Shown one piece after another: positions 1-9,842 of a stretch of 20,573 nucleotides of DNA. The DNA lies in assembly GCA_023441125.1 (NCBI GenBank), contig JAEZQV010000124.1, forward strand, positions 1 to 20,573. Reading direction: 5' to 3'. Position numbers and translations under genes: made by a program. How positions within the stretch are numbered: the first letter of the stretch is position 1; each line of letters begins with the position of its first letter. The notes below the pieces were generated by a model. That model made no database searches. It was not told the origin of the DNA and was given only the letters and a program-made list of their open reading frames with translations. This stretch comes from Bacillota bacterium (GTDB taxonomy: Bacteria > Bacillota_C > Negativicutes > Sporomusales > Sporomusaceae).

Positions 1-1
1 G

Positions 2-394
2 TACAATCATGCGCTAAGTACCTGTGAGCAGGTCTCCTTAGCAGAATTGTCCAACGAACCGTTTATTCTCTTGGATGAAGGTCAGTTAAGCGAGCCACTG
101 GAATATTTCAAACAAAATAATTTACAACCTAACATCCACTATCGCGTTCATGATGACTACACAATTATGTCCATGATTGAAAAAGGATTGGGGATTTCCA
201 TTTTACCGGAATTAATACTAAATCGAATCAACTATAATATTCTAACCAAAAAGATATCGCCTGCTATTGTGCGTACCATCGGTATCGCATTCAAAAATTT
301 TAAGGCATTGCCCATAGCTAGCCGGTATTTTATTAATTTTCTGGTGAAACAGTATGGTACCATTAGTGAAAATAATATCTCCCAGATAAATTAA
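2..394 (+). CDS. LysR-type transcriptional regulator, C-terminal part (5' end outside window)
   Basis: The frame is open from the left edge (codons from position 2 read YNHALSTCEQVSLAEL) and runs to a TAA at 392-394, so the TTG at 47 is internal and not the start. The visible 130 residues look like the second half of a LysR substrate-binding domain. The segment VSLAELSNEPFILLDEG is the usual start of its second subdomain, and GLGISILPELIL is the conserved loop before the last strands. The DNA-binding helix-turn-helix would lie upstream and cannot be seen, so the target genes and inducer are unknown. A strong hairpin follows directly, so the gene ends its transcription unit. The family call is fairly secure and the specific regulator is not. 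Confidence 0.8.
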   Translation, partial: YNHALSTCEQVSLAELSNEPFILLDEGQLSEPLEYFKQNNLQPNIHYRVHDDYTIMSMIEKGLGISILPELILNRINYNILTKKISPAIVRTIGIAFKNFKALPIASRYFINFLVKQYGTISENNISQIN

Positions 395-450
395 GATTCC
401 GGCCCTTCTTTCCCGCTCAAAGAGAACAACTTGATCGTTATCACGACATA

Positions 451-504
451 AAAGCGCCTATGACCTCTTGTAAATCAGAGATCCATAGGCGCTTTCTATT
501 TCTA
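451..504. terminator. Rho-independent terminator, probably bidirectional
   Basis: A perfect 12-bp stem pairs AAAGCGCCTATG (451-462) with CATAGGCGCTTT (484-495). Inside it a second 4-bp pairing CTCT/AGAG is possible. The 3' side is T-rich on the plus strand (TTTCTATTTCT), which suits the end of the LysR gene. The A-rich 5' side would also give a U-run for the minus-strand small ORF at 559-702. Confidence 0.85.
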
Positions 505-558
505 ACCTTTTGCGTCGAGTTCTATGTACGGAAAATATTTGCATTCCTTTAAAAAAAA

Positions 559-702
559 CTATTCCCACCAATAGTAAGATCCCTTCATGCGTTCATCATC
601 CCAGAGACGGTATGCGTCTGAGGAAGAATCCTGATCTTCTGGTTTGTCGACAGAGTTTTCAATGGACTTATTGTCGTCCGGCATTTGGTCGGCTTCTGGC
701 AT
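559..702 (-). CDS. Small acidic protein, 47 aa, function unknown
   Basis: Starts at ATG 700-702 and ends with TAG at 559-561. An AAGGAAGTG ribosome site lies about 6-8 bases before the start, which is the main reason to believe it. The protein is strongly acidic in the middle (EDQD, DDE; many Asp, Glu and Ser) and ends in an unusual aromatic tail, MKGSYYWWE. No signal peptide or membrane segment is visible. It lies alone between two plus-strand genes, and the hairpin at 451-504 could end its transcript. I do not recognise the family. The overlapping plus-strand frame starting at 510 lacks a ribosome site and reads as random coding. Confidence 0.5.
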   Translation of the reverse strand: MPEADQMPDDNKSIENSVDKPEDQDSSSDAYRLWDDERMKGSYYWWE

Positions 703-820
703 TTCTTTCACTTCCTTTTATATTATGGCTATCGTTGAAAGTTCACCCTTATTAGCCTTTTTCTAAAATATACTCCAATCTTCAAAAAGAAGCAACAAAA
801 CCGCCCCTTGCTTCTGCTGA

Positions 821-928
821 AAGATACACGCTCCGCCCGGCTGGCTCGTCGATATCGGCCTGAAAGCCGTGAAACTGAACGGCAAAGTGATCGCACAGAG
901 TACGTTGGATATACATAAGATAAAATAA
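821..928 (+). pseudogene. Possible remnant of a coding sequence upstream of the collagen gene
   Basis: The frame ending with TAA at 926-928 reads GWLVDIGLKAVKLNGKVIAQ from 839 with codon choice typical of real genes (GCC GTG AAA CTG AAC GGC AAA GTG ATC). It is closed by a TGA at 818-820 and has no start or ribosome site. It may be the tail of a lost gene. The putative sigma-K promoter of the collagen gene lies inside its last third. I do not recognise the parent protein, and chance cannot be excluded for so short a stretch. Confidence 0.25.
895..922 (+). promoter_or_regulatory. Putative sigma-K promoter of the collagen-like gene
   Basis: CATAAGATA at 914-922 matches the sigma-K -10 consensus CATANNNTA exactly. 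ACA at 895-897 lies 16 bases before it, which suits the short sigma-K -35 (AC). Transcription would start near 930, about 20 bases before the ATG. Late mother-cell expression is what is known for exosporium collagen-like proteins. The match is seen in the sequence and its function is inferred. Confidence 0.55.
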
Positions 929-932
929 ATAA

Positions 933-2834
<1,902 letters not shown>

Positions 2835-2897
2835 ATGATTTTCAAGTTGTCTCCTCCTTTCTCCAGGCGTGATTAAAAGGTTGTATGGATATATGAT

Positions 2898-2940
2898 AAA
2901 GAGCCTGACATCTTGTCCAGGCTCTTTGCTGTTTAGTTTC
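2898..2940 (+). terminator. Rho-independent terminator after the collagen-like gene
   Basis: The 10-bp stem AAAGAGCCTG (2898-2907) / CAGGCTCTTT (2918-2927) closes a 10-base loop and is followed by GCTGTTTAGTTTCTC. It lies 64 bases after the collagen stop codon and matches the monocistronic layout. Confidence 0.8.
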
Positions 2941-2964
2941 TCATATCATTTTCACGGTACCATT

Positions 2965-3192
2965 TTACCAACGGCCAAAGTCAATAAGTGTCCGGTCCTT
3001 CATCTCTTGCCACGTTTGCAGTTGGCGCATTTGACTCAGAGTATTCACCGGCTTAGAAGCGCGAATGCCGGTTATATCCACACTCGCAGCGCCAGCGTCT
3101 TTCGGCGCTCCCTGCCATTTCAACTTACTCTAATCATGCGGCTGGCATGTTCAATAGCCGCCAGGGCAGACAAGCTGCCTATTATGATATAA
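2965..3192 (-). pseudogene. Coding-like remnant between the collagen gene and the DUF5652 gene
   Basis: On the minus strand, 3123 down to the TAA at 2965-2967 reads 52 codons including DITGIRASKPVNTLSQMRQL and WQEMKDRTLIDFGRW, which looks like a real C-terminus. Upstream (about 3190-3124) a different frame reads GSLSALAAIEHASRMIRV and hits a TGA. So a frameshifted, 5'-truncated gene is likely. The only in-frame start is a TTG at 3121-3123 without a ribosome site. The parent family is not recognised. The remainder of 2835-3242 holds the collagen terminator and the leader of the next gene, and nothing else was seen. Confidence 0.35.
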
Positions 3193-3242
3193 ACTTATTA
3201 CAATAGACATCCTATATTTAATAAACAGCAAGGAGCCTTTCT

Positions 3243-3458
3243 ATGGAAAATATAGTTTCTACAATCCACAATACCCCTTGGTTACTTACTTTAATTGTTA
3301 TCTGGAGTATAGCCTGGATGGCTATCGCCACCTGGCATGCCGCCCGGAATAATCAATTGGGCTGGTTCATCGCACTATTCGTTATCAACACCGCCGGCGT
3401 GCTGGAAATTATCTATCTTGCCTTCTTCGCCAAAAAGAAAACCCGGAACCTGGTTTAG
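3243..3458 (+). CDS. DUF5652-type small membrane protein, 71 aa
   Basis: Two hydrophobic helices are clear: residues about 13-33 (WLLTLIVIWSIAWMAIATW) and about 40-62 (GWFIALFVINTAGVLEIIYL), followed by a basic cytoplasmic tail (AKKKTRNLV). The pattern W-x3-W-x-A...W-x-A...N-x-x-G-W-F...N-T-x-G-x-L-E-I-x-Y is that of the DUF5652 family, whose function is unknown. The ATG at 3243 follows a clear AAGGAGCC ribosome site. The gene is alone and convergent with the hexarate operon, with a strong hairpin between them. Confidence 0.8.
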   Translation: MENIVSTIHNTPWLLTLIVIWSIAWMAIATWHAARNNQLGWFIALFVINTAGVLEIIYLAFFAKKKTRNLV

Positions 3459-3476
3459 TACCTCCCTTATATACGG

Positions 3477-3515
3477 CTAATAGCGGATAATTATCCAGTA
3501 ATTATCCGCTATTAG
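3477..3515. terminator. Long hairpin between convergent genes, probable bidirectional terminator
   Basis: A perfect 17-bp stem pairs 3477-3493 (CTAATAGCGGATAATTA) with 3499-3515 around a 5-base loop. It sits between the DUF5652 gene and the end of garD, so it can serve both. There is no clear T-run on either side, so efficiency is uncertain. Confidence 0.65.
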
Positions 3516-3539
3516 TTATACTGGTCCAAGTAGTTCACA

Positions 3540-5066
3540 TTAGGTAACAGGCGCCGGATTAAACAAACATAAGTCGTTATGCAAGCCCCATTGATCAGCC
3601 CAGGTTTGCTTTCGCCCACTGGCTACGTCTAAAATGAGACGGAATATTTCCCAGCCAACCTCTTCGATTGTGGCTTCGCCAGTAGCGATTGTACCAGCGT
3701 TTACATCAATTAAATCAGGCCATTGCTCGGTCAGGGCATTGCGGGTCGCAACCTTAATTACCGGTGCTATTGCCAAGCCGTACGGCGTTCCCCGTCCAGT
3801 GGTAAACACTTGTACATGAATGCCTGCTGCCAGTTGCAGTGTGCCGCAAATAAAATCACTGGCTGGTGTGGCCGCATAAATTAACCCTTTTTTTGTTGGT
3901 CGCTCACCGGGAGCTAAGACTTCGGAAATTGGGCTGCTGCCGGACTTGGCTATGGAACCAAGTGATTTTTCCACGATGTTGGCCAGACCGCCTTTCTTGT
4001 TGCCTGGTGCGGTATTGGAGCTGCGGTCCACTTTGCCAAGCTCCAAATATCTGTCATAATATTTCATTTCCCGGATAAGCGCCCGGCCCACAGCCGCATT
4101 AACCACGCGCGGGGTTAACAGGTGAATGGCATCGCGAACTTCAGTTACCTCGGAAAACATTACGGTCGCCCCGGCGCGTACCAGCAAATCGGCGGCATAC
4201 CCTACCGCCGGATTGGCAGTAACACCCGAAAAAGCATCACTGCCGCCGCATTGCAGACCAACCACCAAATCAGCAACAGGACAGGTAACACGCTGGCGCT
4301 CATTGAGCCGCTGCAAGCGTTCGTCCGCCATCTTCATAATCGCCTCAACCATTTTCATAAAACCTTGCTGATCCTGCAGCAAGAGGATATTGTCCTTGTC
4401 AGGTACGGGTATGACTTGTTCCGGCATAAGCTTCTCACAGCCCAGCCCGACAATCATTACTTCGCCGCCGAAATTAGGGTGAATGGCCAGATTACGCAAG
4501 GTCCGGATAGGCACAACGGCCTCCGGCGCATTTATGGCCACACCGCAGCCATAATTGTGTTTTAAGGCCACAATATCATCGACATTGGGGTATTGGGGCA
4601 GAATTTCTTCCTTAATCTTCTTAACGGCATAGTCAAGAACGCCTACTACACATTGCACGCTGGTACTAATGCCCAAGATATTTTTAACTGCCGCTGTTCC
4701 GTTGGCATTGCGGAAGCCGGCAAATGTATACCCTGCCAGCGGCGGGAGTGTTGGTGGCACCTTGCTGCCCAGCGGTAAATCATCCAGTTCCGGCGCCGTC
4801 GGCATAAGCACCAGCGACTCATCTATCCAGCTGCCTTTGGCGATGGGGCGTACAGCATAGCCAATCACCTCCCCATAACGGATAATGGCCTCTGCCTGCG
4901 CCAAATCCCGCAGGGCGACTTTATGCCCTTGCGGAACATGCTCAAGCAATGTAAGCCCGCAGGGAAAGGCAGTTCCGGCCGGCAACCCGCCGGCATTGAC
5001 AATAATTGCCACATTATCTTCAGGATTGACCTTAATGTATAAAGGATCATCCATTCTCTGAGCCAT
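3540..5066 (-). CDS. garD: Galactarate dehydratase GarD, 508 aa
   Basis: Dehydrates galactarate (meso-hexarate) to 5-dehydro-4-deoxy-D-glucarate in the cytoplasm. From memory the sequence follows E. coli GarD closely over its whole length: an N-terminal SAF-type domain (residues 1-90, NVAIIVN, [16 protein letters not shown], [20 protein letters not shown]), then the UxaA/GarD catalytic part with [72 protein letters not shown] and the end [20 protein letters not shown]...FNPAPVT. The E. coli protein is 523 aa; here a loop near residue 222 is shorter. ATG 5066 gives the same N-terminal reach as E. coli, though the ribosome site (GAGAGG) is a little far. It is the last gene of the operon, 53 bases after the LarA-like gene. 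Function is very likely. Confidence 0.95.
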   Translation of the reverse strand: MAQRMDDPLYIKVNPEDNVAIIVNAGGLPAGTAFPCGLTLLEHVPQGHKVALRDLAQAEAIIRYGEVIGYAVRPIAKGSWIDESLVLMPTAPELDDLPLGSKVPPTLPPLAGYTFAGFRNANGTAAVKNILGISTSVQCVVGVLDYAVKKIKEEILPQYPNVDDIVALKHNYGCGVAINAPEAVVPIRTLRNLAIHPNFGGEVMIVGLGCEKLMPEQVIPVPDKDNILLLQDQQGFMKMVEAIMKMADERLQRLNERQRVTCPVADLVVGLQCGGSDAFSGVTANPAVGYAADLLVRAGATVMFSEVTEVRDAIHLLTPRVVNAAVGRALIREMKYYDRYLELGKVDRSSNTAPGNKKGGLANIVEKSLGSIAKSGSSPISEVLAPGERPTKKGLIYAATPASDFICGTLQLAAGIHVQVFTTGRGTPYGLAIAPVIKVATRNALTEQWPDLIDVNAGTIATGEATIEEVGWEIFRLILDVASGRKQTWADQWGLHNDLCLFNPAPVT

Positions 5067-5119
5067 AGTGTCGTAAATCCTCTCTGTCCAAATTGTTGCT
5101 TATATTACAGCTTTCATTA

Positions 5120-6433
5120 CTAGTCATTGCCAATAGCAGTTATCAGCGTTCCTTCCGCATCGAATTCCAGATATTCAGGCCTTCCTTCTGCCTGAAGCCC
5201 TTCATACTTTCCTTGAATTACAGCCTCATAGTAAGCTTCAGACAGCATGATATGCCCAATGTGAAGACTGTTAGGAATGCGGATAATTCTTATATTATCT
5301 CTGTCGACATTATTCAGGGTCCGGATACACAACTGCACAGCCTCCTGGTCGGTGGCCACCACAATGGGAATGACGGCCGACTTTAATACCGTGCTAGTCA
5401 GACAATTGGGATACATTTTCTCCGGATCTAACTTATCAAATAAGCGTTTTGTAATTGTACTGGCCAGGCCGGTGCCCAGGCCATTCCCCTGCGAACAGTC
5501 AGTGATGTCCAGTATGCACGTCCTTTGGACCTTAACGCCGCCTGCAGCATATTCAGTGGAAAATGTTCCGGTAATATTAGGATCTACGCCGGTGCCGCTA
5601 TAGTTCTTACCAATTTCATCAACGATAAGCACATCACATTCGCCAACAATAAGTTTCGGCATATTCTGGAAGGCATATTGCAAGAGTTCCGGTTCTCGCT
5701 TTAGAATATCATCTTTATGGATCGCTTCAATTTTACAGGTCTCATCAAAGGCATTTTCTATGCAGGGAATGGCGAGTAAGATCGGTGCCTTTTCCAGGAT
5801 CACTTTGGCCGCGGCCGGTATATTTTGCGCAATTCTCCCCATACCGTCACTATGAACGACTTCTGCCCCCGCCTGCTTGCCCAAGCCAATGGCCATCATC
5901 TTGCAGGGTCCACTCTCGTAGGGGCCCCGGAATGCGTTGTGAGGTTTTAACCGGCAGGAAACAATAATGCCGTCCGCTTCATACGCTAATTTATCCATAT
6001 ACACTGGTTTTCCAAGCTCCGAGTGGCCTAACAGCACAGTATCCATACAAGATTTTACGGGACATCCCATCGCTTTTTCGGTAATGTTATAGCCGGCTAA
6101 AAGCTCCAGCTGGCCCGCCGCAGTGGCCCCGCCATGACTCCCCATCGCCGGCACGATGAAGGGAAGCGCCTGTTGTGATTTGACAAAATCAACGATGGCT
6201 TTTGTGATGATATCTACATTAGCAATGCCTCTACTTCCGGCCGTTATGGCTATATTCATACCCCTTTTTATTTGGCTGGAAATTTTCTCTTGCGATAATT
6301 CAGCAAAAACCACCCTGGGTATATCTGCCGGCAATATTCTAGGTCTGGGGAAGCTTTGCCTGGCGCGAAACATTTTGGGAATTTCAACATGCGCCAATAG
6401 CTTCGATACCACTCCGCCTCTTTTAATCTCCAC
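5120..6433 (-). CDS. LarA-like (DUF2088) nickel-pincer-dependent racemase/epimerase family protein, 437 aa
   Basis: The lactate racemase LarA uses a nickel-pincer nucleotide bound covalently to Lys184, with His200 on nickel and His108, His174 and Arg75 in the active site. The same set appears here with matching spacing: R68, H100 (MGSHGGAT), H165 (RLKPHNAFRGP), K178 (SGPCKMM) and H194 (EVVHSDG). The K-to-H distance is 16 in both; H100-H165 is 65 against 66. Length is close to LarA (424). So it is probably an active cofactor-bound enzyme, not only a fold relative. The lar cofactor genes are not in this window. Placement between the hexarate transporter and garD suggests epimerisation of a hexarate or related hydroxyacid, but the substrate is not proven. 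The start is GTG 6431-6433 with AGGAAGG before it. Confidence 0.75.
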   Translation of the reverse strand: MEIKRGGVVSKLLAHVEIPKMFRARQSFPRPRILPADIPRVVFAELSQEKISSQIKRGMNIAITAGSRGIANVDIITKAIVDFVKSQQALPFIVPAMGSHGGATAAGQLELLAGYNITEKAMGCPVKSCMDTVLLGHSELGKPVYMDKLAYEADGIIVSCRLKPHNAFRGPYESGPCKMMAIGLGKQAGAEVVHSDGMGRIAQNIPAAAKVILEKAPILLAIPCIENAFDETCKIEAIHKDDILKREPELLQYAFQNMPKLIVGECDVLIVDEIGKNYSGTGVDPNITGTFSTEYAAGGVKVQRTCILDITDCSQGNGLGTGLASTITKRLFDKLDPEKMYPNCLTSTVLKSAVIPIVVATDQEAVQLCIRTLNNVDRDNIRIIRIPNSLHIGHIMLSEAYYEAVIQGKYEGLQAEGRPEYLEFDAEGTLITAIGND

Positions 6434-6485
6434 TGTAATCCCTTCCTATCGCATATTTCCTGTCCTGGTGCTTGACCGGATTAGT

Positions 6486-7829
6486 TTATTTTATTGCTAA
6501 AGGCTTATTAGTTGTCTCATCTATCGCTTGGCCGCTTATTTCCAGCCGTTTTACATCACCAACAATAAACAAATATGAGAATGCGCCGAGCAAGCCCACC
6601 AAGCCCACATACAGCAGGGCGCCGTTAAAAGAACCGGTAGCTTTCAGAATGAAGCCAATGGCCAACGGGGTTACAATGCTGGCTATGTTGCCAAAGAAAT
6701 TGCCGCCACTGATTCCCAGTAATTCTTTGGGAGAAGTATCACTAACAATACACCAGCCCAGGTTGCCCACCCCTTTGGAGAAAAAAGCCAAAGACATAAC
6801 GCCAATTACGATGGCTTCCGATGAGACATAATTGGCAGCAATAATACTGCTGGATAGAATCAAACCTAAGACAATGGGAGTTTTGCGGGCCACAGTCAAG
6901 CTATTCCCCCGCTTTAGCAACCAATCGGACCAAAGGCCGCCAACCATGCCGCCGATAAAGCCGGCTAGGGCAGGAATAGAGGCTACGAAGCCCACCTTCA
7001 GCATGGACATGCCTTTGGCTTGTACCAGATATGTGGGAAACCAGGTCAGGAAAAACCAGGTAATCGTTGTAAGGCAGAATTGTCCTAAATAAACCCCCAG
7101 CATCATGCGGTTACTTACTAATTTACGGACTTGCGACCATTGTATTGCCGATTTTTTGTCACCGAGATTGGATATTCCGCCGCCGGCTTGGATATAATCG
7201 AGCTCAGCCTTGTTTACGCCGTCATGATGCTTAGGATCTCTAATGTATTTCAGCCAAAATATTCCCAGTACAATCCCAATACCTCCTGTCCAGAAGAAAA
7301 TATAATGCCAGCCAAAGGTATGAAGCGTCCAGGCCATTAACGGGGTAAACGCCGCCAGGGCAAAATACTGTGCCGATTGATATATGGAAGTCGCAAAACC
7401 GCGTTCATGCGTCGGAAACCACATTACCGTCAGTCTGCTGTTGGTCGGAAAAGCCGGTGTTTCGGCCACACCCATCAGAAAACGCAAAACAAAAAGAACG
7501 ACAAAGGCCGAGGTTGCGAAATAGCCTACAAAGCCTTGCATGAAGGTAAAGGCCGACCATAAAATCAGTCCCATACCATAAACGATACGGGCGCCATACT
7601 TATCCAGCACCCAGCCGCCGGGAATTTGCAAAGAGGTATACGCCCAGCCAAAGGCGGAAAAGGCAAGTCCCATGGCAACCGTGTCAAAACCGAGTTCCTT
7701 GCCCATAACCGGTGCGGCGATAGACAAGGTGGCGCGGTCGACATAGTTAAAGGTAGTAACAATAAATATCAAAGCCAAAATAAAATAGCGGACATTTGTC
7801 TTTTTTTCAATTATTGGCGTATTTTCCAT
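6486..7829 (-). CDS. Hexarate (glucarate/galactarate) MFS importer, GudP/GarP-like, 447 aa
   Basis: An inner-membrane major facilitator of the anion:cation symporter family. It shows the usual 12-helix pattern with a central loop around residues 200-240. Visible family marks are YVDRATLSIAAPVM in helix 1, FGWAYTSLQIPGGWVLDKYGAR in the loop 2-3 region, RFLMGVAETPAFPTNSRL, and FSKGVGNLGWCIVSDTSPKELLGISGGNFFGN in the second half, all typical of GudP/GarP. The ATG at 7829 is chosen because GGAGGG lies just 5 bases before it; a TTG 12 bases upstream overlaps that ribosome site and is unlikely. It lies 45 bases after garR and 52 before the LarA-like gene. GudP and GarP cannot be told apart here; the neighbours favour galactarate, and both hexarates may be carried. 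Confidence 0.9.
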   Translation of the reverse strand: MENTPIIEKKTNVRYFILALIFIVTTFNYVDRATLSIAAPVMGKELGFDTVAMGLAFSAFGWAYTSLQIPGGWVLDKYGARIVYGMGLILWSAFTFMQGFVGYFATSAFVVLFVLRFLMGVAETPAFPTNSRLTVMWFPTHERGFATSIYQSAQYFALAAFTPLMAWTLHTFGWHYIFFWTGGIGIVLGIFWLKYIRDPKHHDGVNKAELDYIQAGGGISNLGDKKSAIQWSQVRKLVSNRMMLGVYLGQFCLTTITWFFLTWFPTYLVQAKGMSMLKVGFVASIPALAGFIGGMVGGLWSDWLLKRGNSLTVARKTPIVLGLILSSSIIAANYVSSEAIVIGVMSLAFFSKGVGNLGWCIVSDTSPKELLGISGGNFFGNIASIVTPLAIGFILKATGSFNGALLYVGLVGLLGAFSYLFIVGDVKRLEISGQAIDETTNKPLAIK

Positions 7830-7874
7830 GATTCCCTCCAAAAATAATATTAAATAGCTAATACTTCGATAGCA

Positions 7875-8759
7875 TTACCGTTTTACTTCAACATTGGCGA
7901 GCTTCTCATAATATCTCACCAAGCTGCCATGGTCGCACTCACCCAGACCATCAGCCTTTAAGGCCTGCATCATTTCCATAACAGCGGCAGTAAGCGGCAA
8001 GGGAACACCAATTTCATGGGACGTGTCCAGCACATTAGCAAGATCCTTGATATGAAGATTAATTCTAAAACCGGGATTAAACTTCCTATCCATTACCAAA
8101 GGCGCCTTGGCATCCAATACGGTGCTGCCGGCTAAACCGCCGCGAATGGCTTGGTAGACTAATTCAGGTTCAACGCCTGCTTTGCTGGCAAGTACAAGGG
8201 CCTCTGACATAGCGGCAATGTTAAGAGCGACTATGACCTGGTTCGCCAGCTTGGTCACATTGCCGGCACCGATGTCGCCGGTACGTACCACCGAACCAGC
8301 CATGGCCTTCATAACAGCATAATATTCAGCAAAAACTTCCTGCTTGCCGCCAACCATAACGGAAAGTGTTCCGTCAATCGCTTTTGGCTCCCCGCCGCTA
8401 ACCGGGGCATCCAGAAGTTCGATGCCTTTCTCGGCCAGCCTTGCACCGATTTCCCGGCTGACCAAAGGCGCGATAGAACTCATGTCGATTACCACTGAGC
8501 CTGGTTTTGCCCCAGCAATTACACCATTTTCCCCCAGAACGACTTCCTTTACTTGCGGTGAGTTCGGCAGCATTGTGATAATTACTGCTACCTGTTCGGC
8601 AACTGCTTTAGGACTGGGCGCAACAAGAGCACCGAGCGCAGCGAGTTCCTCGACAGCCGCCATATTGCGGTCAAGAACGACAAGCTCATACCCTGCTTTC
8701 AGAAGATTTTTGCTCATAGGCTTGCCCATTATTCCGAGACCAATAAAACCAATTTTCAT
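7875..8759 (-). CDS. garR: Tartronate semialdehyde reductase (2-hydroxy-3-oxopropionate reductase) GarR, 294 aa
   Basis: Reduces tartronate semialdehyde to D-glycerate with NAD(P)H, the last redox step of the GarD pathway. Same length as E. coli GarR (294) and very similar throughout by recall. The N-terminal Rossmann motif is GFIGLGIMGKPMSKNL (4-19). Other marks are MLPNSPQVKEV, the substrate-binding DAPVSGGEPKAIDGTLSVMVGG (118-139, given here in part), and the catalytic Lys170 in GAGNVTKLANQ. The C-terminal helical domain carries QAIRGGLAGSTVLDAKAP and HIKDLANVLDTS. Start ATG 8759 has AGGAG before it. It is the second gene of the operon, 34 bases after the DHDPS-family gene. Confidence 0.95.
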   Translation of the reverse strand: MKIGFIGLGIMGKPMSKNLLKAGYELVVLDRNMAAVEELAALGALVAPSPKAVAEQVAVIITMLPNSPQVKEVVLGENGVIAGAKPGSVVIDMSSIAPLVSREIGARLAEKGIELLDAPVSGGEPKAIDGTLSVMVGGKQEVFAEYYAVMKAMAGSVVRTGDIGAGNVTKLANQVIVALNIAAMSEALVLASKAGVEPELVYQAIRGGLAGSTVLDAKAPLVMDRKFNPGFRINLHIKDLANVLDTSHEIGVPLPLTAAVMEMMQALKADGLGECDHGSLVRYYEKLANVEVKR

Positions 8760-8793
8760 ATTATCTAACTCCTGTCGCTTTATTTTTACGTAT

Positions 8794-9711
8794 CTACATT
8801 AATAAACCCATGTCCGTTAAAACCTTGTGCAGATTTTCCCGTTCCGCACTGGTCATCGCCCCTACCGGCTCCATGCAGGGACCGGCTTCAATCCCCAGCA
8901 TAGTAAGCGATTCCTTGATTACAGCCGGGAATGTACCGATAGTAAAAGCAATTCTAAGTGGCGCCAGCCTAAATTGAGCTGCTAATGACCCTTTGAGATC
9001 ACCGGCGATATACTTTTCGTAAATATCGGCGCACAATCTTGGCGCTACATTGGCGCAGGAAGCAATCGAACCGGCCGCGCCATAACAAAGCGCGCCATAG
9101 ATAAGAGTATCACGGCCCACGAGTACGTTAAAGTCCTCCCGGCCCTGCGTAAGCCGAATATATTCAGCCGTCAGGGTTAAGTCGCCACTGGAATCCTTGA
9201 TGCTGATAATATTGGATATTTCCGCTAATTGGGCAACCGTCGCCGCAGCCAGATTGACTCCCGTCTTCGGCGGATTATTATAAAGCACTACCGGTAGAGC
9301 CGTTTCGGCTGCAACGGTTTTATAATGCTCGAACAACTGCCCCTGATTCGGCGTGATAAACATCGGCGTTAAAACAGACACCGCATCCACCTTGCACTCC
9401 TCGGCTAGCTGCGTCAGCATTACAGTTTCCCGGGTTGTAATTCCATTTGTCCCGGCATACACCGGAACTCGGCCTTTGACTTCATCTACGGTTACCTGGA
9501 AGATTTCCCGTTTTTCTGCCGGAGTAAGCCCATAAAACTCACCGGTTGTTCCCACCACAAAAAGCCCATGTACGCCGCCGTCAATTAAATAATTAAGCAA
9601 TTTGCGCATTGCCGCCTCATTGAATTTACCTGCCGGGGTCAGCGGTGTAATTACGGCCGGTATAATTCCCCGCACCTGAAACCACCCATTTTTTCTGTTA
9701 CTGGCTTCCAT
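8794..9711 (-). CDS. DHDPS/NAL-family class I aldolase or dehydratase of hexarate catabolism, 305 aa
   Basis: A single TIM barrel of the dihydrodipicolinate synthase family. The Schiff-base lysine is K172 (IISIKDSSGD), the catalytic tyrosine is Y144 (LYNNPPKTG), and G54-TTGE binds the pyruvate carboxylate. It opens the hexarate operon, directly ahead of garR, so it most likely acts on 5-dehydro-4-deoxyglucarate. Two reactions are known in this superfamily: aldol cleavage to pyruvate and tartronate semialdehyde, or decarboxylating dehydration (KdgD) to 2-oxoglutarate semialdehyde. GarR needs tartronate semialdehyde, no semialdehyde dehydrogenase is present, and the usual class II aldolase GarL is absent, so cleavage is favoured. 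The ATG at 9711 follows AAAGGAGC. Family is certain; the reaction is inferred. Confidence 0.8.
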   Translation of the reverse strand: MEASNRKNGWFQVRGIIPAVITPLTPAGKFNEAAMRKLLNYLIDGGVHGLFVVGTTGEFYGLTPAEKREIFQVTVDEVKGRVPVYAGTNGITTRETVMLTQLAEECKVDAVSVLTPMFITPNQGQLFEHYKTVAAETALPVVLYNNPPKTGVNLAAATVAQLAEISNIISIKDSSGDLTLTAEYIRLTQGREDFNVLVGRDTLIYGALCYGAAGSIASCANVAPRLCADIYEKYIAGDLKGSLAAQFRLAPLRIAFTIGTFPAVIKESLTMLGIEAGPCMEPVGAMTSAERENLHKVLTDMGLLM

Positions 9712-9766
9712 AAAAAGCTCCTTTCTTAACGCAATTACAGGCCTGCAGCCTTACGCCCCATTATTA

Positions 9767-9782
9767 AGCAAAAACTATGCCA
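9767..9782 (-). promoter_or_regulatory. Sigma-54 (-24/-12) promoter of the hexarate operon
   Basis: The minus strand reads TGGCATAGTTTTTGCT against the consensus TGGCACGNNNNTTGCW. The -24 GG (9781-9780) and -12 GC (9769-9768) have exactly the required spacing. It lies 56-71 bases upstream of the first start codon in the right orientation, and a sigma-54 activator is encoded divergently. Confidence 0.8.
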
Positions 9783-9842
9783 AATCTGAAAACCTTGAAA
9801 TTACTGAAAACAGCGCAACAGCTGCCATTTGAATTGTTGTCG

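Noticed and set aside
510..755. 81-codon plus-strand frame
   Set aside because: No ribosome site and odd composition; the minus-strand 47-codon ORF with a good ribosome site explains the stretch better.
2869..3192. 107-codon plus-strand frame
   Set aside because: It crosses the collagen terminator and opposes a more gene-like minus-strand reading.
7830..7841. TTG start for the hexarate importer
   Set aside because: The TTG overlaps the GGAGGG ribosome site that serves the ATG at 7829.
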